DNA of 64,000 nt from Allodiplogaster sudhausi (lineage: Eukaryota; Nematoda; Chromadorea; Rhabditida; Diplogasteridae), in the NCBI GenBank assembly GCA_945643635.1, contig CALZFC010000056.1, forward strand, positions 2,532,501 through 2,596,500. Reading direction: 5' to 3'. The notes beneath the pieces were generated by a model. It worked only from the letters and a program-made list of their open reading frames with translations, did not search any database and had not been told where the DNA came from. Made by a program: the position numbers and the translations under genes. How positions within the stretch are numbered: the stretch's first letter is position 1; the number at the start of each line of letters is the position of its first letter. Below are positions 1-14,921 of this stretch, piece after piece.

Positions 1-197
1 AAATCTTCGCTTAACTAGCACAATCTGTCATAAAAGTAACTGAATGTCTTAACTGCTTCTAGAATACCGATTGCAAAAATAATAATAATGCGATAGTTTA
101 CAATTGCAATCTTACACTGCAAGTGACGAATGAATAGATGATTCTCGAAGAGACAGCGAGAGAGAGAGAGAGAGAGAGAGGAAGAGAGAGAGAGAGA

Positions 198-240
<43 letters not shown>

Positions 241-495
241 CATAGGCTCAGCTCAATGCAATGCAGATTGCACAAGTACATCAACGGAATGAAACATTAC
301 TTTCCACTACGATAAGCCAAGCGGAAAATTACCACTTCGAGAGCTTCAATTATTTTCGAGACTTCAAGAGTGAAAACAAGGCAAAGACATGCGATGAACA
401 GCATTGAGATTCTTTCTAGAAAACGACGGTGAACGACATCGGAACAAAGAGGGGTACGGTAGATGAAACACTAGAATGATATCTCCTCTCTGGCC
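1..495. other. Intergenic flank 3' of tensin
   Basis: No gene is visible here. The segment holds a (GA)n tract at about 158-234 and then unremarkable AT-rich sequence up to the tensin stop codon. It probably contains the tensin 3' UTR, because tensin is transcribed leftwards, but no clear polyadenylation signal was identified. Confidence 0.5.
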
Positions 496-2818
496 TCAAC
501 TTCTTCTCTGAGCGAGCATGACTCGGTTGATAAAGTTGACGACTGCCGATGCAGGCTGCTCGGGCTCCAGCTCAGCAAACACATGGCAAGTGTTCTCTGC
601 TCTCTCAAACTGGAACAGAGAAAGAGTATGGAGAGAATTGGGAGATTGGAGAAGAGGGAGAGGGGAGAAGAGGGAGAGGGGAGAAGAGGGAGAGGGGAGA
701 AGAGGGAGAGGGGAGAAGAGGGAGAGGGGAGAAGAGGGAGAGGGGAGAAGAGGGAGAGGGGAGAAGAGGGAGAGGGGAGAAGAGGGAGAGTGGAGAAGAG
801 CGAGAGGGGAGAAGAGGGAGAGGGGAGAAGAGGGAGAGGGGAGAAGAGCGAGAGGGGAGAAGAGGGAGAGGGGAGAAGAGGGAGAGTGGAGAAGAGCGAG
901 AGGGGAGAAGAGGGAGAGGGGAGAAGAGGGAGAATGGAGAAGAGGGAGAGTGGAGAAGAGCGAGGGGGGAGAAGAGGGAGAGGGGAGAAGAGGGAGAGTG
1001 GAGAAGAGGGAGAGGGGAGAAGATGGAGATGGGAGAAGAGAGAAAGAGAGGACAGCGAGATATAGTGAGAGAGTGAGAGAGAGAGAAAGAGAAAAAGAGG
1101 AGAGACAGAGAGAAAAGAGGAGAGACAGAGAGAAAAGAGGAGAGACTCGAGAATTAGAATTGCAGAGCAAATTAATTAGTGGAAATAAAACTTTTAAGAT
1201 GTAAAAGTAGAACCTTGCGAGCTACAAATGCGAATATTCTGGCAGCCGTGACGTAGCCACTTTGGAAGGCAAAGATCCGCGTGTTATCCCACCTGAAGGA
1301 AGAGCTACTCTTCACAAGCCGGTCATTCTTTTACTCTTCACCCCCCTGAGACGCTTCCGTTCTCTCTTTCAGTGCTCTCCCTATTTTCTCTCTTACTCTG
1401 CTGTTTCCCTGCTCTCTCACTCTCTCGTCTTCTCTCCCTCTTCTCTCTCACTCTGCCCTTCCCTGCTCTCTCACTCTCTCGTATTCTCTCCGTCTTCTCT
1501 CTCACTTTGCCCTTTCCCTGCTCTCTCACTCTTCTCGCTCTCTCACTCCGCACTTTCCCTGCTCTCTCACTCTCTCACCTTCTCTCCCTCTTCTCTCTCA
1601 CTGTGCCCTTTCCCTGCTCTGACACTCTCTCACCTGCTCTCTCACTCTCTCACCTCCTCTCCCTCTTCTCGCTCACTCTCCCTTTCCCTGCTCTCTCAAT
1701 CTCTCACCTCCTCTCCGAAGGGTCTATGCCTGCAAAGATGACGCTGTTCACTGGGTAGTGCCGTCTAAAGAAGACTCGGCGGGAGTTATCCGTGAGGGTG
1801 ATTCCTTGTGAAGAAACCTGCGGGGATATTGAAACACTCGCAAGGAGTAAAAACAAGAGCCAATTTGGATAATGCGTATAACAGGTTTCCAGAATTCTGC
1901 ATTCCAACACATTTTGGAATCCAAATTATGAAATACCGAAAAGGTAATTTTTCGGAATATTTTTTATCCCGAAATATTCCTATATTTCTTGAAAAAAGGT
2001 AATTATTACTTCCATAACTATGTACATACATGTGTAAAAAATTTTCGAATTTCGAAATAAGTATGGGCTTTCCGGATAAAAAAATTTCTGATGTATTCCT
2101 GGTGTTGTACTATAAATATATAATATGGAAGTGAGAAGCGACGCAAACCTTGAAGTGGACGGAGACGGGAGGATTGGAATCGGCGGCGGAAATCTCATCG
2201 AGGAGGCGACCCGTGGCTCGTCTCACGCATTCAACCCCCGTCAAGGACTCCACGTCCACCGAACCGAGATATGCCACGTTGCAAGCTGAAGAAGGCAACT
2301 CTGAATGACGAAAGGGGAGAGAGGACAGACCTGCGCCCTGCTCAAGAAGTGCTTGGTGGGCAGAGACGGACTCGGCAGTAGTGGTGGGATCGTACTCGGG
2401 CAGGAGTAGTTTCGTGGGCAGTGCCAGGGGGGTCATCGAGTGTTGGTACACCAGAGCGGACAGTGTTCCGAACACTGGCTCGTTGTTGCATCCTCAACAA
2501 CGAGCTCATTATTAATAGACAACAGTATTCTTGCATTTTCATTCTGTATTGAAGGAATGAAACAAGAAAATCCTTGTGATGGTGACTGGTATCAAATCAA
2601 GTGCCCTCTTCTCCCATCTTCCCTGCTGTGAACGTTCAATAATCTGTGACTCTTAATTCTGTTTTGATAAGAAGTGTAGAGAAACAAATTCCACAAACAG
2701 CGTACCTTTGAGTTTGACTCCCTTAGGAGAGGGTTCGATGAGGAAGTGGCGAACCAGTTCAGTTCCGTCTCCTTCAACCACATTCTATTAGGGCCTATCA
2801 CGCAAAATGCTGATAAAC

Positions 2819-2873
<55 letters not shown>

Positions 2874-2912
2874 GGAGAGAAAGAGAGCGAGAGAGAGAGA
2901 GAGAGGAAGAGC

Positions 2913-2948
<36 letters not shown>

Positions 2949-3580
2949 ATATGAGAAGAAGAGGAGATGTTGAAATTGGAAAGGAATAATGGGCTAAGCA
3001 GAGAAAGAAGAGATACAGAGAGGGTAGAACAAAGCGTTTACGAAGGTAGCCTAAAGAAGCAGGTCTCAAAAAACGTTGCATCAAAAGAACAAGTGGTAGA
3101 ACACATTGAAGCTATCAAATGAATTTAAGAAAGCCAATCAAGTTTATTATATTGGTGACTACTAAGATTAAAACCGACATCTGCCAACTCAAAATGTTTA
3201 TGCTAGGAACATCAAGAAAGGAAGGGAAGGACTTTTAAGTGGTCCAAGAAATCGAAGGGGAAAAGCGGGATTGTTGAGCCGCAAGACTTTCTCTCCGACT
3301 AGGGCGAATTCAATCAACTCTCTCGCAGAAGCATTTCTTTCCAAATTGGAAGGAGGAAGGAAGGGGATTCAAAGAATGAAACGAATTCAACTCGAGAACG
3401 ATAGCAAACTGCCAAAGGGAAAAGCCACGTGATAATAAGGGCCAAGTTGAAAGGTCGAAGAATGCTTCTCCCAAGGGAGCATTCACTACACATCGCTCAG
3501 CCTCACTCGATGCCATCTGGTAACTATTCTTAGGACGAGACAGGGGAAGAGACAGCGAGAGTGAGATAAAGAGAGACAGA

Positions 3581-3619
<39 letters not shown>

Positions 3620-6600
3620 CATGAATAGAAACAACCTCAAGGAGCGCGGCAAGCTAAGAGGTCTGGTAAAGCAGAATTCCGCATTCCGCAAAGAGTGCTA
3701 AAGCCGATTCGGTCTCATTAATCATCTCGCGGGGGGAGGAGGGAGCATAGAGAGAAGAAAAGGTAAGAGGCAGAAGAATGAAAGCTTGCCTGGAGGGACG
3801 CCCGGGGGTGGCTGGGCGACTTTGAGAGCCAGACCAAATGCTCCCGGGAAGGAGTTGCTGTCTCGGATGACGAAGGTGCCTGGGGGTTTGTCCCGTAGAA
3901 TGCTAATCGCTGCAAACATCTCACTCATCTGTACCACTAACGAATTCTTGTTTTAGATCATTACGAAACATTTTCAGCTTTTATTTAGAATTTCGAAAAA
4001 TAAATTTCTTAAAAAATATTTTTCACTTTTGTAATGATTTGTGTGATGAACGAAAAAAGAAAGAGATGGTACCTTGCTCTCTTGAGATGCGTGGCTTATA
4101 CCAATACTTGGAGGTGTCCTTCACGAAGACAGGGTGGTGGCTGACGACGTCGGATTGATCTCAAACATACGAAGATTCTTTTCTCAGTCTTCACTCTGTT
4201 TTTGTTACGAGTTTAATCAGGATATTTTCATATTTACCAAGACTAATTCCAGCCATTTACTGCTAGAGGAATCCGTAAAATACGACCCGGGCACCCGAAC
4301 ATGGGTCGGGCGCCACTATTAGGAAGAAAAAGAAAGAGGAAGAGAGAAAGAGAAAGGAAGGGCAACCAGGTCAGCCGCCTTCTCTCTTTCTTACCTCTTT
4401 GTAACATAAGAAGGAGAGGGCGCTAGCCAGCCGAGTGCTCCACTGCTTTGCTATGCACTGGCACTAGGCACAGAAAAGACAACGCTATGCAGAGAGGGAG
4501 CAGGCAAAAACAGACGGAAAGGAGAGAAAGAAGGAGAGAGACAGAGAGAAGAGAGAGACAGAGACAGAGGAAACCGACGGGCGAAAGATGAAAGATACAG
4601 CCCATTCCCTATCGTTCGTCTTCGCCCTTCAAGTGATGGGAAGGTGATGGCATAAAACAGAAGCTATCGATAGTGAGAAGCGAAGGAATACTGCCCTTCT
4701 CATTTCACCGATAAAATGGAAAGATTGAAGCAAATGGAAAGGAACGTAGGAGAAGATTAGAAACGAACTCTTATTTGTTGTCTTCTTCATGATACCGGTC
4801 TTGGGCGCGGCAGAATCAACAAGAATTCCCTTCCTTCTCCCCATTTCTACTTTCTCTTCTTTTCTCACTTCAATCTTCGCTTCTTTCCAATCATCTCCGT
4901 TTCTTGGAATCCTTGAATCCGTAGCCACTGCGACGTCCTTCGAAGAGGAATCGGAAGAAGAGGAAGATGAGGCCGATGAAGAGGCCGAAGTGGATGAGGA
5001 AGTGCCGCAATTGGAACTGCGGGAAACAGCAGAAATGAGAGAGGGAAAAGCAGAGGTGGTGGAGAGGGGCTGGGCGGGTTCGACTCCTCCCTTCTCTTCT
5101 CCATTCTTCACTCCAAGTACAGGACTACGGACAATGGAATGGTGGGAAGAGGCACGAGAGGAACACGTGGAAGAACTCTCCGAGGACGCCAGCGAACAAT
5201 CCTTCACTGAATCTGCCTTCGAGGATGCACGCCAAGTCGCAGACATCGAGAGGAGAGAGAGGGAGAGAGAGCGAAAGACAGAGAGAGAGAGGGAGAGAGA
5301 GAGAGAAGGAAACTCTCCTGTATGGAGAAGTGTAAGAGAAGAGCAGGCAGCTGACGGCCAACTGGAAGAAGACCACACGCCTCAGTGCACCCCCCCCCCC
5401 TTCCAACCAGCAGATGACTCCGCCCAGAGAGCAGGGAACAAGGGAGGAGCAAGGCAGCAGGGAAAGTTGAACCACACAAATACAAGGGCCACCTCCCTCG
5501 GGGGGGGGGGCTGCCTCCAGAAAAGACAAGAGTGGAACAGGAAAGAGGAGAGAGAGGAAGGAATGAGAGAGAACAGAGGAGAAGTGAGAGACGGAGGAAG
5601 GAGAGAGAACAGAGGAGAAGTGAGAGACGGAGGAGGGAGAGAGAACACGTGAGATGGAGAGAACGGGACGGCAATGGTACCGACAGCAACAGCCAGCCCT
5701 TTCCCCGTTCCTTTCTGGCAATGGTCAGCCAGCGAAGGCGTCACTCGACCTGCATCACATTTCAGAGAAAGTATCAGGGTTCCTTCCCAAAGTGATGGAG
5801 ACGAAATGAGTCATTTCTCTCGCTCCACTTGGACTTTCTCACCTCCATCACAACATCATTCCTAGTTCTCAGCATAATATGAGAACAGAAGAGAGATGAG
5901 AGTCAACTGGTAAATTAGACTGACTACTCAGTGGTCGGATAATCAGTTAATCAGTGTTGAAGAGATAACCAGTGGAAGGATAGCAGAGTGATTAAGTAAG
6001 TGTGTACTTTGTAGAAATCGATAGAACAAGAATAAAGTAATCAGGTTTGAGGGAATCTTGAAATCACGGAGAAAGGATCTTCAAACCATCTTAATGGGTA
6101 CTGAAAGAATGGAAAATGCGGAAGTGTGAGTGGAAAGAGAATGCGGAATCCCTCAGGCAAACAATGGCAAGAGCTGTGGGGGTTCCTTCAATTCGTTCTG
6201 ATATTAGAAAAAAAACTGATAGTAAACTTCTGAGTCTTTCACAATAGCTTCCCTGCTGTTTGCTAATCTTTCCACAATTTCTAATATCCTTCCGGCGAGA
6301 CTCAGTAATTCAAGATATTATACAAATGGTTTTGCCTTATGATTATATTTTCTCCGAGTGCATTCTCCACAGGAACCATTGAGTCAGTCATTATTTACAA
6401 CATCGTCGTCACAAATCACACAAAATGGGAAACAAAGTGTTAAATGGAACGATGAGAGGCAAACGAACCAATTGAAGTGAGAGAGGAGCGGCGGCTGAGC
6501 TGGCCATAGTAGGCAGAGCGAGGAGAAGCCGATCTGCAATTATCAGAGAATGAGGAGACATTATAATCTCAGAGATAGAGAGAGAAGGAGACAGAGAGAG

Positions 6601-8046
6601 GGACAGAGAAAGAGATAGAGAAAGGGACAGAGAGAGAGAGAGAGAGAGAGAGCGAGTGAGAGAGAGAAAGGGAGCGAGTGAAAGATAGAGAGAGCCTAGT
6701 ACTCGGGAGACATCCCAAAAAGAATGGAACACTCTTCAATATTTTTTTTTCAAATAAGATCATCGTTGAAAGAGAATCTAACCTATTGTTGAGAGTGTGC
6801 GAATAGTTGTTCGCAGCAGGAAGATTGTGATTGCTGCTGTAGAGTAGAGGATGGTAAGGAAGGGGAGTCTCTCTACTCATTGCCAAGGGGAACGCGGGCG
6901 TCTCCGAGCGATCCTCAATTCACATATGAAATTACAACAGATTCAACCAGCAGATGCTGAGTGAGAGGAGAAAGGAGACGCATGAGGAAGAAGGAGCTGA
7001 CAGAGTGGGGAAGGAGTGAGCATTCGGAGTCTCAGCACGCGCAATTGCATTTGCCACTCTTTCCTGGAACAACACAAGGAAATTTTACCCCTCCAACACC
7101 TCGTTTAGAACGGAAAAAAACGAAAGAAGTCGATTAATCTGACGAGAATTCCGGAGAGGAATAACCTGGCCAGAGAAGAAATGAGTCGGGGTCTTCGATC
7201 TCCGACCGCTCAAGTCAGTTGTGGAATAGAACGCCGCCCTAGCAGTAGAATTGCGACCCATCGTGTTGCTCTGGATAGGGAACCAGAATGAGGGATGGAG
7301 AAAGCATGGAGGAAGAGAGAGGACGAAGGGACGAGGGAAAGGAAGGAGACCAAAGAGAAAGAGAGAAGGGAGGAAGAGGGAGAGAATAGAAAGAAGACCT
7401 GGTCGAGAGTGCGCATGCTGTCGCCGTGGTGGTTGTCTCGGTGGCCGTTGAATGAGGGTCTCGAGGGAGCAAAGGAAGAAGCAAAGCTCAGGTCATCCAT
7501 CCCATTCTCCAGGTCAGCTCGAGAGTGCTGCTGAAGGTCAAATCTTTTCCGTTCATGTCATAGAAATGTGCTGGCTCCATGCTTTTAGAGAAAAATTAAA
7601 TCTGCCAAAGGAGAATATGATTTCTTCTCTACTAAATATCACTGACGTCGATGCTGGGAGTGTGCAAGCGGCTGAGAGACTCGGCCCGGCCAGGGGGAGA
7701 ACGGCTCCGTTGTCTAGAAAAGACCAGGAAACATCACTAATCAACTATCATATGCTCATTGCCAGTCATTATTAGACTATGAATGATAAATAAAAGCAGG
7801 AACTGCGTGTACTACACACCTAAACAGTCTCGTTCTAAATAAAAATGAAGAAAAGAAGTTGGTGCGTGCCTGGGAGGGGGAGTGGGCGGCTTGTTTCTCA
7901 GGGCACTGCGAGTGGAGCCACGGGTATCCTCATCACAAGGACTGCGCATGTTAAGAAGTCTCTCCTCTTCCCGCCGGAACTCTGCCAGCGGATCGAAGCT
8001 CTCCTTCCGGTGACCCATCCCTGGCATCAAATGACAGCGATAAGAG

Positions 8047-8087
<41 letters not shown>

Positions 8088-11000
8088 GAGAGAGAGTTAG
8101 TGAGAGGGAGGGAGAAGAGAGAGAAAGGAGAGAGAGAGGAGAGAGGATAGATCATAGAGAGATAAGAAAGAGAGACAGAGACAGCGAGAGAGAAAGAGAA
8201 AGAGAAAGAGAAAGAGAAAGAGAAAGAGAAAGAGAGGGAGAGAGAGAGAGAAAGGAGGAGAGAGGAAAGAAAGACAGGCAGACAGAGACAGCGAGCGAGA
8301 CAGAGAAAGAGATAGAGCCGAAGAGAGAGAAGGGAAACAGAGAGAGAGAGACACTGAGAGAGGGAGACAAAGAGAGAGAGAGAGACCGGGAGAGAGAGAG
8401 AGACACTGAGAGAGGGAGACAAAGAGAGAGAGAGAGAGAGAGACCGGGAGAGAGAGAGAGAGGCTAATATGGTAATGCCGAGAAACGCATTAAAAGTAAA
8501 AGAGAGCAAAGGAATAAGAATGTACCCTCGACGGTGTACTCCGCCTCTCTTCTCCCTCGGTCTTCCTCTTTCCGGTCGTGAGCATTTTTGAGCTCCTACA
8601 AAAAGAATGGTTTCTATTTCATGGAACTCTAGAAAGGGGAGGACCTCCAAGAGCATCTTCTCTTGATTCTTCCGCTTGACCAAGTCTGGGTCAGCAGAAC
8701 GCTTGGAGCGAAGAGAGTTCAGTTTGCCACTGAGCCAGTCGTCGGAGTCATCCGCGGACTCCAGGGCATCGTACTTCTCGGAGAAGAGACGGCGGTCCCT
8801 GGCAAGCAAAGCGAGGAATTCAGGAAGACATCGAAATGATATCCAGCTAGCTGGCTGAGTTATTCAGCATGAGAAAAGCCTGCATTCCATGCGGAGAAAC
8901 TCCACGCAAGAGGACACAGCAAATGAATCAAAATAAGAAGAGACAAAAATGAGAAATTGAGAGGAAGCAAAAGAAATGCAGAAGAATCAATGCTTGGTTG
9001 CGTTCGACAATCTCACCGGAAGAATGGAGAATTCTTCTGTTCAATGTAGGACCTGAGTAGTTTTATAAAGAAAAAATGGTACGAGAACCCCCTTTTAAGG
9101 TGAAACCTAAAATAGTTGACAACTACAGTACCGACCACGAGAATGGAATGTCAGATCGAGCCACGATCAGTCAAGATCATTTTAAAACGGCGAAAATTAT
9201 TCAAAGGTTATTGTACTTACAGTCCCGCCCAGGATCTTGGTACCAAGGAGGGGTCGGAGGGGTCGGAGGGGTCCAAATGCATCCTCGGTAATAACTATTT
9301 TATTAGGAAAGAGTAAAATATTTTAAATGGTACGTTGGTTTGCTTATAGAGAACGGATGTTACTGTTAAAAAATCGATTAGAAATTTCACCATTAGAAAT
9401 TTCATTGAAAAATATAAGAAATTAAATTTTTTATAAGCGAAAACTGATAACTTCTTATCAAGTGATAAGAAATTATCGATTTTTTAACAGTAACATCCGT
9501 TCTCTATAAGCAAACCAACGTACCATTTAAAATATTTTACTCTTTCCTAATAAAATAGTTATAACCGAGGATGCATTTGGACCCCTCCGACCCCTCCTTG
9601 GTACCAAGATCCTGGGCGGGACTGTATTTTTGGTTTTTGCATACTCTCGCGCGCCCATAGAGTTCAATTACGCACATTTATAGAACTATTACATAAATAT
9701 CTCGAAAAAAACGCGGTGGCTCATAACTGCTCTAGCGACTCCGAGTGGTCCGAGCCACGTTATTGAAAGTCAATTTCTCCAGACGTTGATAACACCGCAA
9801 AGATGCCGTATTTATGTACATATGGCGAGCATTTTTTTTAACTCAACGGACACGAGAGTGTGATGCAGTCAAATGTACTTCCGAAATTCACTGAAAATTT
9901 TTCTCAGATTTTTAATCTAACTTGGCTCGTGCCGCTCCAGCTGTCACCCTGGCTCGTGGACGGTGATATAAAAAAAGGAGTGAACATACTTGGAAGAAGG
10001 GACAGCCGTAACATTGGAGACCGAGCGGCAGTTGCGAGAGCGGAAGGCATCCCTGTTACCAGTGACATTTAGAAGAGAAGCAGCGACTCTCGGGGTCTCT
10101 CCCCCCAATGAGTCAGCCATCAAGAAGTCCTCTTCGTTATCACTTCAAGCAACAACACACTCAGCCATGCATTGCCCTGATTCCAGCTGATACGTAATGG
10201 CGAGATATCGAATGCAGAGACCAAGCAGAACTGACTTGGGAAGCATAGATCTGTAGCCAAAACGTTTTCTCGGCAGTTCAACACTCTTCGCCCCCGCAGA
10301 GGGAATTGTTGACTGTGAACGGAATGGAACCTAAAAGCAGGGAGGGAAAAGCACTACGCATTGTGGCTAAATGTCAGCTCGGCCATTTCCCTCTCTCCCC
10401 TACTCTCTTTCTCTGCCTCACGCAGCCTCTCTCCCTCTCTCTGTCTCTCACTCTGTGTCTCTCAGTTTCCTACTACTTACTCTACTTTCATAGACCCACA
10501 AGCTTACATACCTTTTCGATATGCCGCCTTGGTACCATTGTCGTTTCTGTTCCTCCGCTGAAGTTGAGATAGAAATCCGGATCGCAGAGGCTATCCATAT
10601 CACTCCTTACAATAGAAGGATGTTCTCAGATAATGGAAACATGAATCGTCGAAGAATGGGAAAAGTAAACGATGAAGTACATATAAGATAATTGCATGAT
10701 ATACTAAACGAACGCGTAGGGTTCATGATTGAGTGCTCGATATGACCCGAACTTCTGCTTCCTTAGAAGAGAACCGGTGCTCGCCTTCTGCGCTTGGTCG
10801 AGAATCTGAAACAGAAAGGGGAGAGGCGCCTCTAAGACAGCAAGGATGGCAAAAGCGATGCGATATGCAGAATAAGGGACCAGCCTCAGGCATTTCAGTT
10901 CGTTCATAATTGTCAGAGCTATGGTCGTCTCTTGAGTAAGAAGGAAGCGGATGACGCGCTAGCTCTTCTCTTAGAGCTTCCTTTAAGGAAAGCAATTAAG

Positions 11001-13683
11001 AACATTTAAGTAGTGAAGCAAAAAAATGAATGAAAAAGAAATAAAGCGAGCAATAACTATTCAGTAGAAGATTTAGACAAAGAGAGGCAGTATAGAGTAA
11101 CCCTGACCCGCCTGGCCCGATCTATCTCTTCTGTCCAGGCCACTTCCTCTGGCATTCTGCAAACTTCCGTAGGTGCGATGTGAACTGATTCCAGCTCCTC
11201 AGGACGGACTTTGTATTTCTGGAAATAATATTGCCAGAATCATAATCACAACAAAAGATAAGAATAAAAAAGAAGTCCTGTGAGATTAGAGAGTGCAAGA
11301 ATTATTTGAATAATTAACTCTTGAACCAATATTTAAGCAGCAGGAGCCTCAGCGAAAGGAAAATATTAAAAATATACAAAGAAATGTAATAGACTGGCGC
11401 AAACCTCGTCTGCACTTGGGAGCGAGAAAGACTTCTTTCGCGGGCGATCGAAGGCTTTCTTCAAATCCTTCGTTGGAGCATACGAGAAACACTTCGAGGC
11501 CTTGTCATATCTGAGGGATCATATGTTAATATAATTAATGCCCAGATAATACACAGTAAATGGAAAACAGAATTTTATAAAGAGAAAAAAATATATCATA
11601 GAAATTACCAACTATCAGAAGCAGCCCATTTTTCAAGGCAAGAACGTTAAATTCCATACTCGTTCTTTTCGAAACAGCGAGACGAGTAGTATGGAAACAG
11701 GGGATAAAGAAGGCAGATGAAAGGAATAGAGAACAGGAAAAAAACAGACAGGATGAAGCAGCGTGAATAGAGATGAGCCCCTGCTCAGGGAGTGAGAGAG
11801 AACAGTGAAGGAAAGGAAAAAATGAAAGGATTGAGGTATGGAGAGGGAAAACAGATAAAGAAGGAGATGGAAAAAGACAAAAAAAAAACCAAAGAAGAGA
11901 AATGTCAAAATACCCTCGAGGCAGGTAAAGTTAGCCTCTTCAGAACATAAGCCAGCTCTTAAGCTACATAAGAGCAGCTGAGATGAGAGAAGCAAGAAGA
12001 GGAACGTGCAAAGGGTTGAGAAGACCGGAAAAGAGAAGAGGAAGAACGAAGGGACACCAGCATGTTATGAGAGAACAAGACAATCGTTAACAGCTACGAG
12101 AAAGAGAGGCAGACAGTGAGAGAGTGACTGAGAGAGCGAAAGCGAGGGGGAGAGAGACGGAGAGAGAGATAGAGAGAGAGAGAGAGAAATAGAGAGAGTT
12201 AACCTGTCCTTGCCGACAAGGTCGGGTTCAATGACAGGAGTAGCTCGGCTTGGGGACGGAGGCCTGTCGAGCAGAGGCTTGACACTAGCAGGGAGGACTC
12301 CCCTTCTCTCTGGGTACGGAGACTCTTCAGGGGCAGGTTCAGAGAGAGGATGCCCTCCCGGAGGACGCACCATCTCCGTCTCGGACGACTCCTCCTCAAA
12401 TACAACTAATCTCTAATTTAAAGGCAAGATTTTGATAGCTGGCAACTTATTACACCTTAAGAAATTAATAATGGGAGGCAAAATCATAATTCCTGCGCAA
12501 AAAGGGAGAGCTGTCATGACCTTCAGGTGATTTCTTTTTCAAAATACGACCTGATATTGAGGAAAGCACTTCATCATTGGGAGCTTAAAAGACAACATTT
12601 CAAAGAAAACTGAAGCAAGAATCTTACGAGCAGCGTCACATGAACATAACATCAAATAGGAAAAGAGGGAGAGAGAGAGGAGGACAGAGAGTGAGAGTAG
12701 GGAGAGACAGAGAGTAGGGAGAGAAAGAGAGGAGGGGGAGGAGAGAGAGACTGACTTTATTCGAATGAGCGTGTAGTTCTTCTTCGAATGGTGTATCCGA
12801 CGAGTGGTCTTGAGCAGTCTTATCCCGTTCTCTTTGTTCTTCTTTCGTGTCTCTCTTAACGATGGCAGAGTACTCGGGAATGCTCCACTCCCCGTCCTCG
12901 TCTTAACAACAAAAGGTCCATGAAAAATAGAACCTCAAATTTATAGTCTCAAAAATAAATATCCCGATCTCAAGCTTAATAAGTAATCAGATTTTGTTCT
13001 AAGTTCATTTTTAAAGTCATCAAGGGCAAGGAAAAGTGAAGGTGAGAGGGTGAAGATTGGAAGAGTGGCAGATAGATCCACCTAACACTGCTCTTTTTCT
13101 GTTCTTCTCAAGACCTCTCATAGATACTCTCTCAATTCGCCTTCTCTGTTTTCTCTTCCCTCCTCTCGGTCTCTCACTCTCTCTCGCCTTCTCTGTTTTT
13201 CTCTCCCCTCCTCTTTGTCTCTCACTCTCTCTCGCCTACTGCCCAGAGGCCATCCCGTTGTGTTGCTGCCTGCCCTTCCCATCGGCATCCCATTCCTTGG
13301 GCAGTCTGCTGTAATATTGTCTCACAGGCTGAGCCACTTCTTAAGAGGCGCCAGCAATCCCCCACACCCACTCAGATTACCATCGATTGAAATTCAGATG
13401 TCAATTACATCTCAATTTCATTTTTTTAAGGAATATTTTAATAAGGGCAGTTTCAAAATATGGAAGAGCCGAGCAAACAGAAACATTCTTCGTCCCATAT
13501 TTGAAACTTGCTTTCTTGTACTATCAGCAAATATACAATATTGTTATGCTCTAAAAACGTAAAGCTTAAAAAATGGCACTTCTTTTCTAAAAAAAAAAAG
13601 AAGGCATGCAATAAAGAACGCGGGAGAATGGCAAGAAGGGCATTAGTTTCGAAAGGAAAAGGCAGATAGAAAGAGGCAGACAG

Positions 13684-13733
<50 letters not shown>

Positions 13734-14881
13734 CGCGAGAGAGAGAAACAGAGAGAAGGAGAGGGTGAGAGAAAAAATAGAGCGACTAATACTGAACGAA
13801 AGATGTTATACGTAGCAGCAAGAACAGGCCTTTTAATTTCTTCATAGACTGGCAATTAATTACTCTTCAAGAGCGAGGGGTTGATTATGTTATTTACAAG
13901 TTTCTCCAATTATTCAAAGGAGAAAAAAATCAGGAACATATGAATATGAGTTCGTCATAAAAAAAATTGCTTGAGAATTCGAATACGTTCAAAAGGAGCA
14001 CAGAAGGGTAAGAAGCGAGGGAATGAAAAGAGAGAGGGAATGAGAGAAAAGGGAGGAGACAAGGCAAGCGATGCCAAGGAGTGGAGATGTAACCTTCAGG
14101 GAAGGAGAAGCTTTCGTAGCTATTGGAAGACGGAAGAAGCGAGGCTTGAGACGTCACCAGAGAAGGTGTGGAGAGCTTCGAGACAGAATGAGACAACGGA
14201 AGGTTGTGGAAGTCGAGGGAGAGGGTAGACGCACTGCTCAGACGGTCATCTCAATCAAATCGCTAGAGATACCAGCAATGCAAATACTTACACGAGACAT
14301 GAGAAACGAACCAGTGACAGCGCAGCTGATCTCATTTCTATAGAAGAGAATAGAAGGACGGTCATTCAGAGGAAGAAGACACGTGTTGAATTGGCAGGAA
14401 AACAGAAAGGAAACGCCTTCGCAGTCACTGAACATGTATAGTGTTAAGCACATAAAAATGAAGAACGATTAGAAAGGACGACAACAGAGTAAGCGTAGTC
14501 TTTTTCGCCAGCCACGTTAATTATTTTATGAATAATAATATTGCTGATTCAAATAATATTCAAAACGGACCATAACGATGACTGGCAACGGGAATCTGAT
14601 TATTTCCTTCTTAAATTTTCCTAGATACCATTTCTATTAGCCTGATTTTGTAGGGTTACAGAATATGCGTGGCAGAAAATCAACCCGTCGTGGGAGATTA
14701 CATAAAATCCTGTAATAATTCCCGAAAATCTAACTTCTTGACGAAGCACTTCACAATGACGTCTCCACGCAATTTTACAGGATCGGCCAAGTCAAAACGG
14801 CACGACACTTCTGTTGCTTCCCTGCAACGAACTCACCTGGACAAACGATGAGATAGAACGAAAGAGAGTGCGAGAGATAAC

Positions 14882-14921
<40 letters not shown>

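Noticed and set aside
496..1204. Long overlapping open frames on both strands (Arg/Glu/Gly-rich and Ser/Leu/Pro-rich)
   Set aside because: They translate the 16-bp minisatellite in the last tensin intron; only the final ~38 codons on the minus strand are real tensin exon.
8027..8809. 260-codon minus-strand open frame with a hydrophobic-looking tail
   Set aside because: The first third is genuine tensin exon sequence; the Ser/Leu tail is microsatellite.
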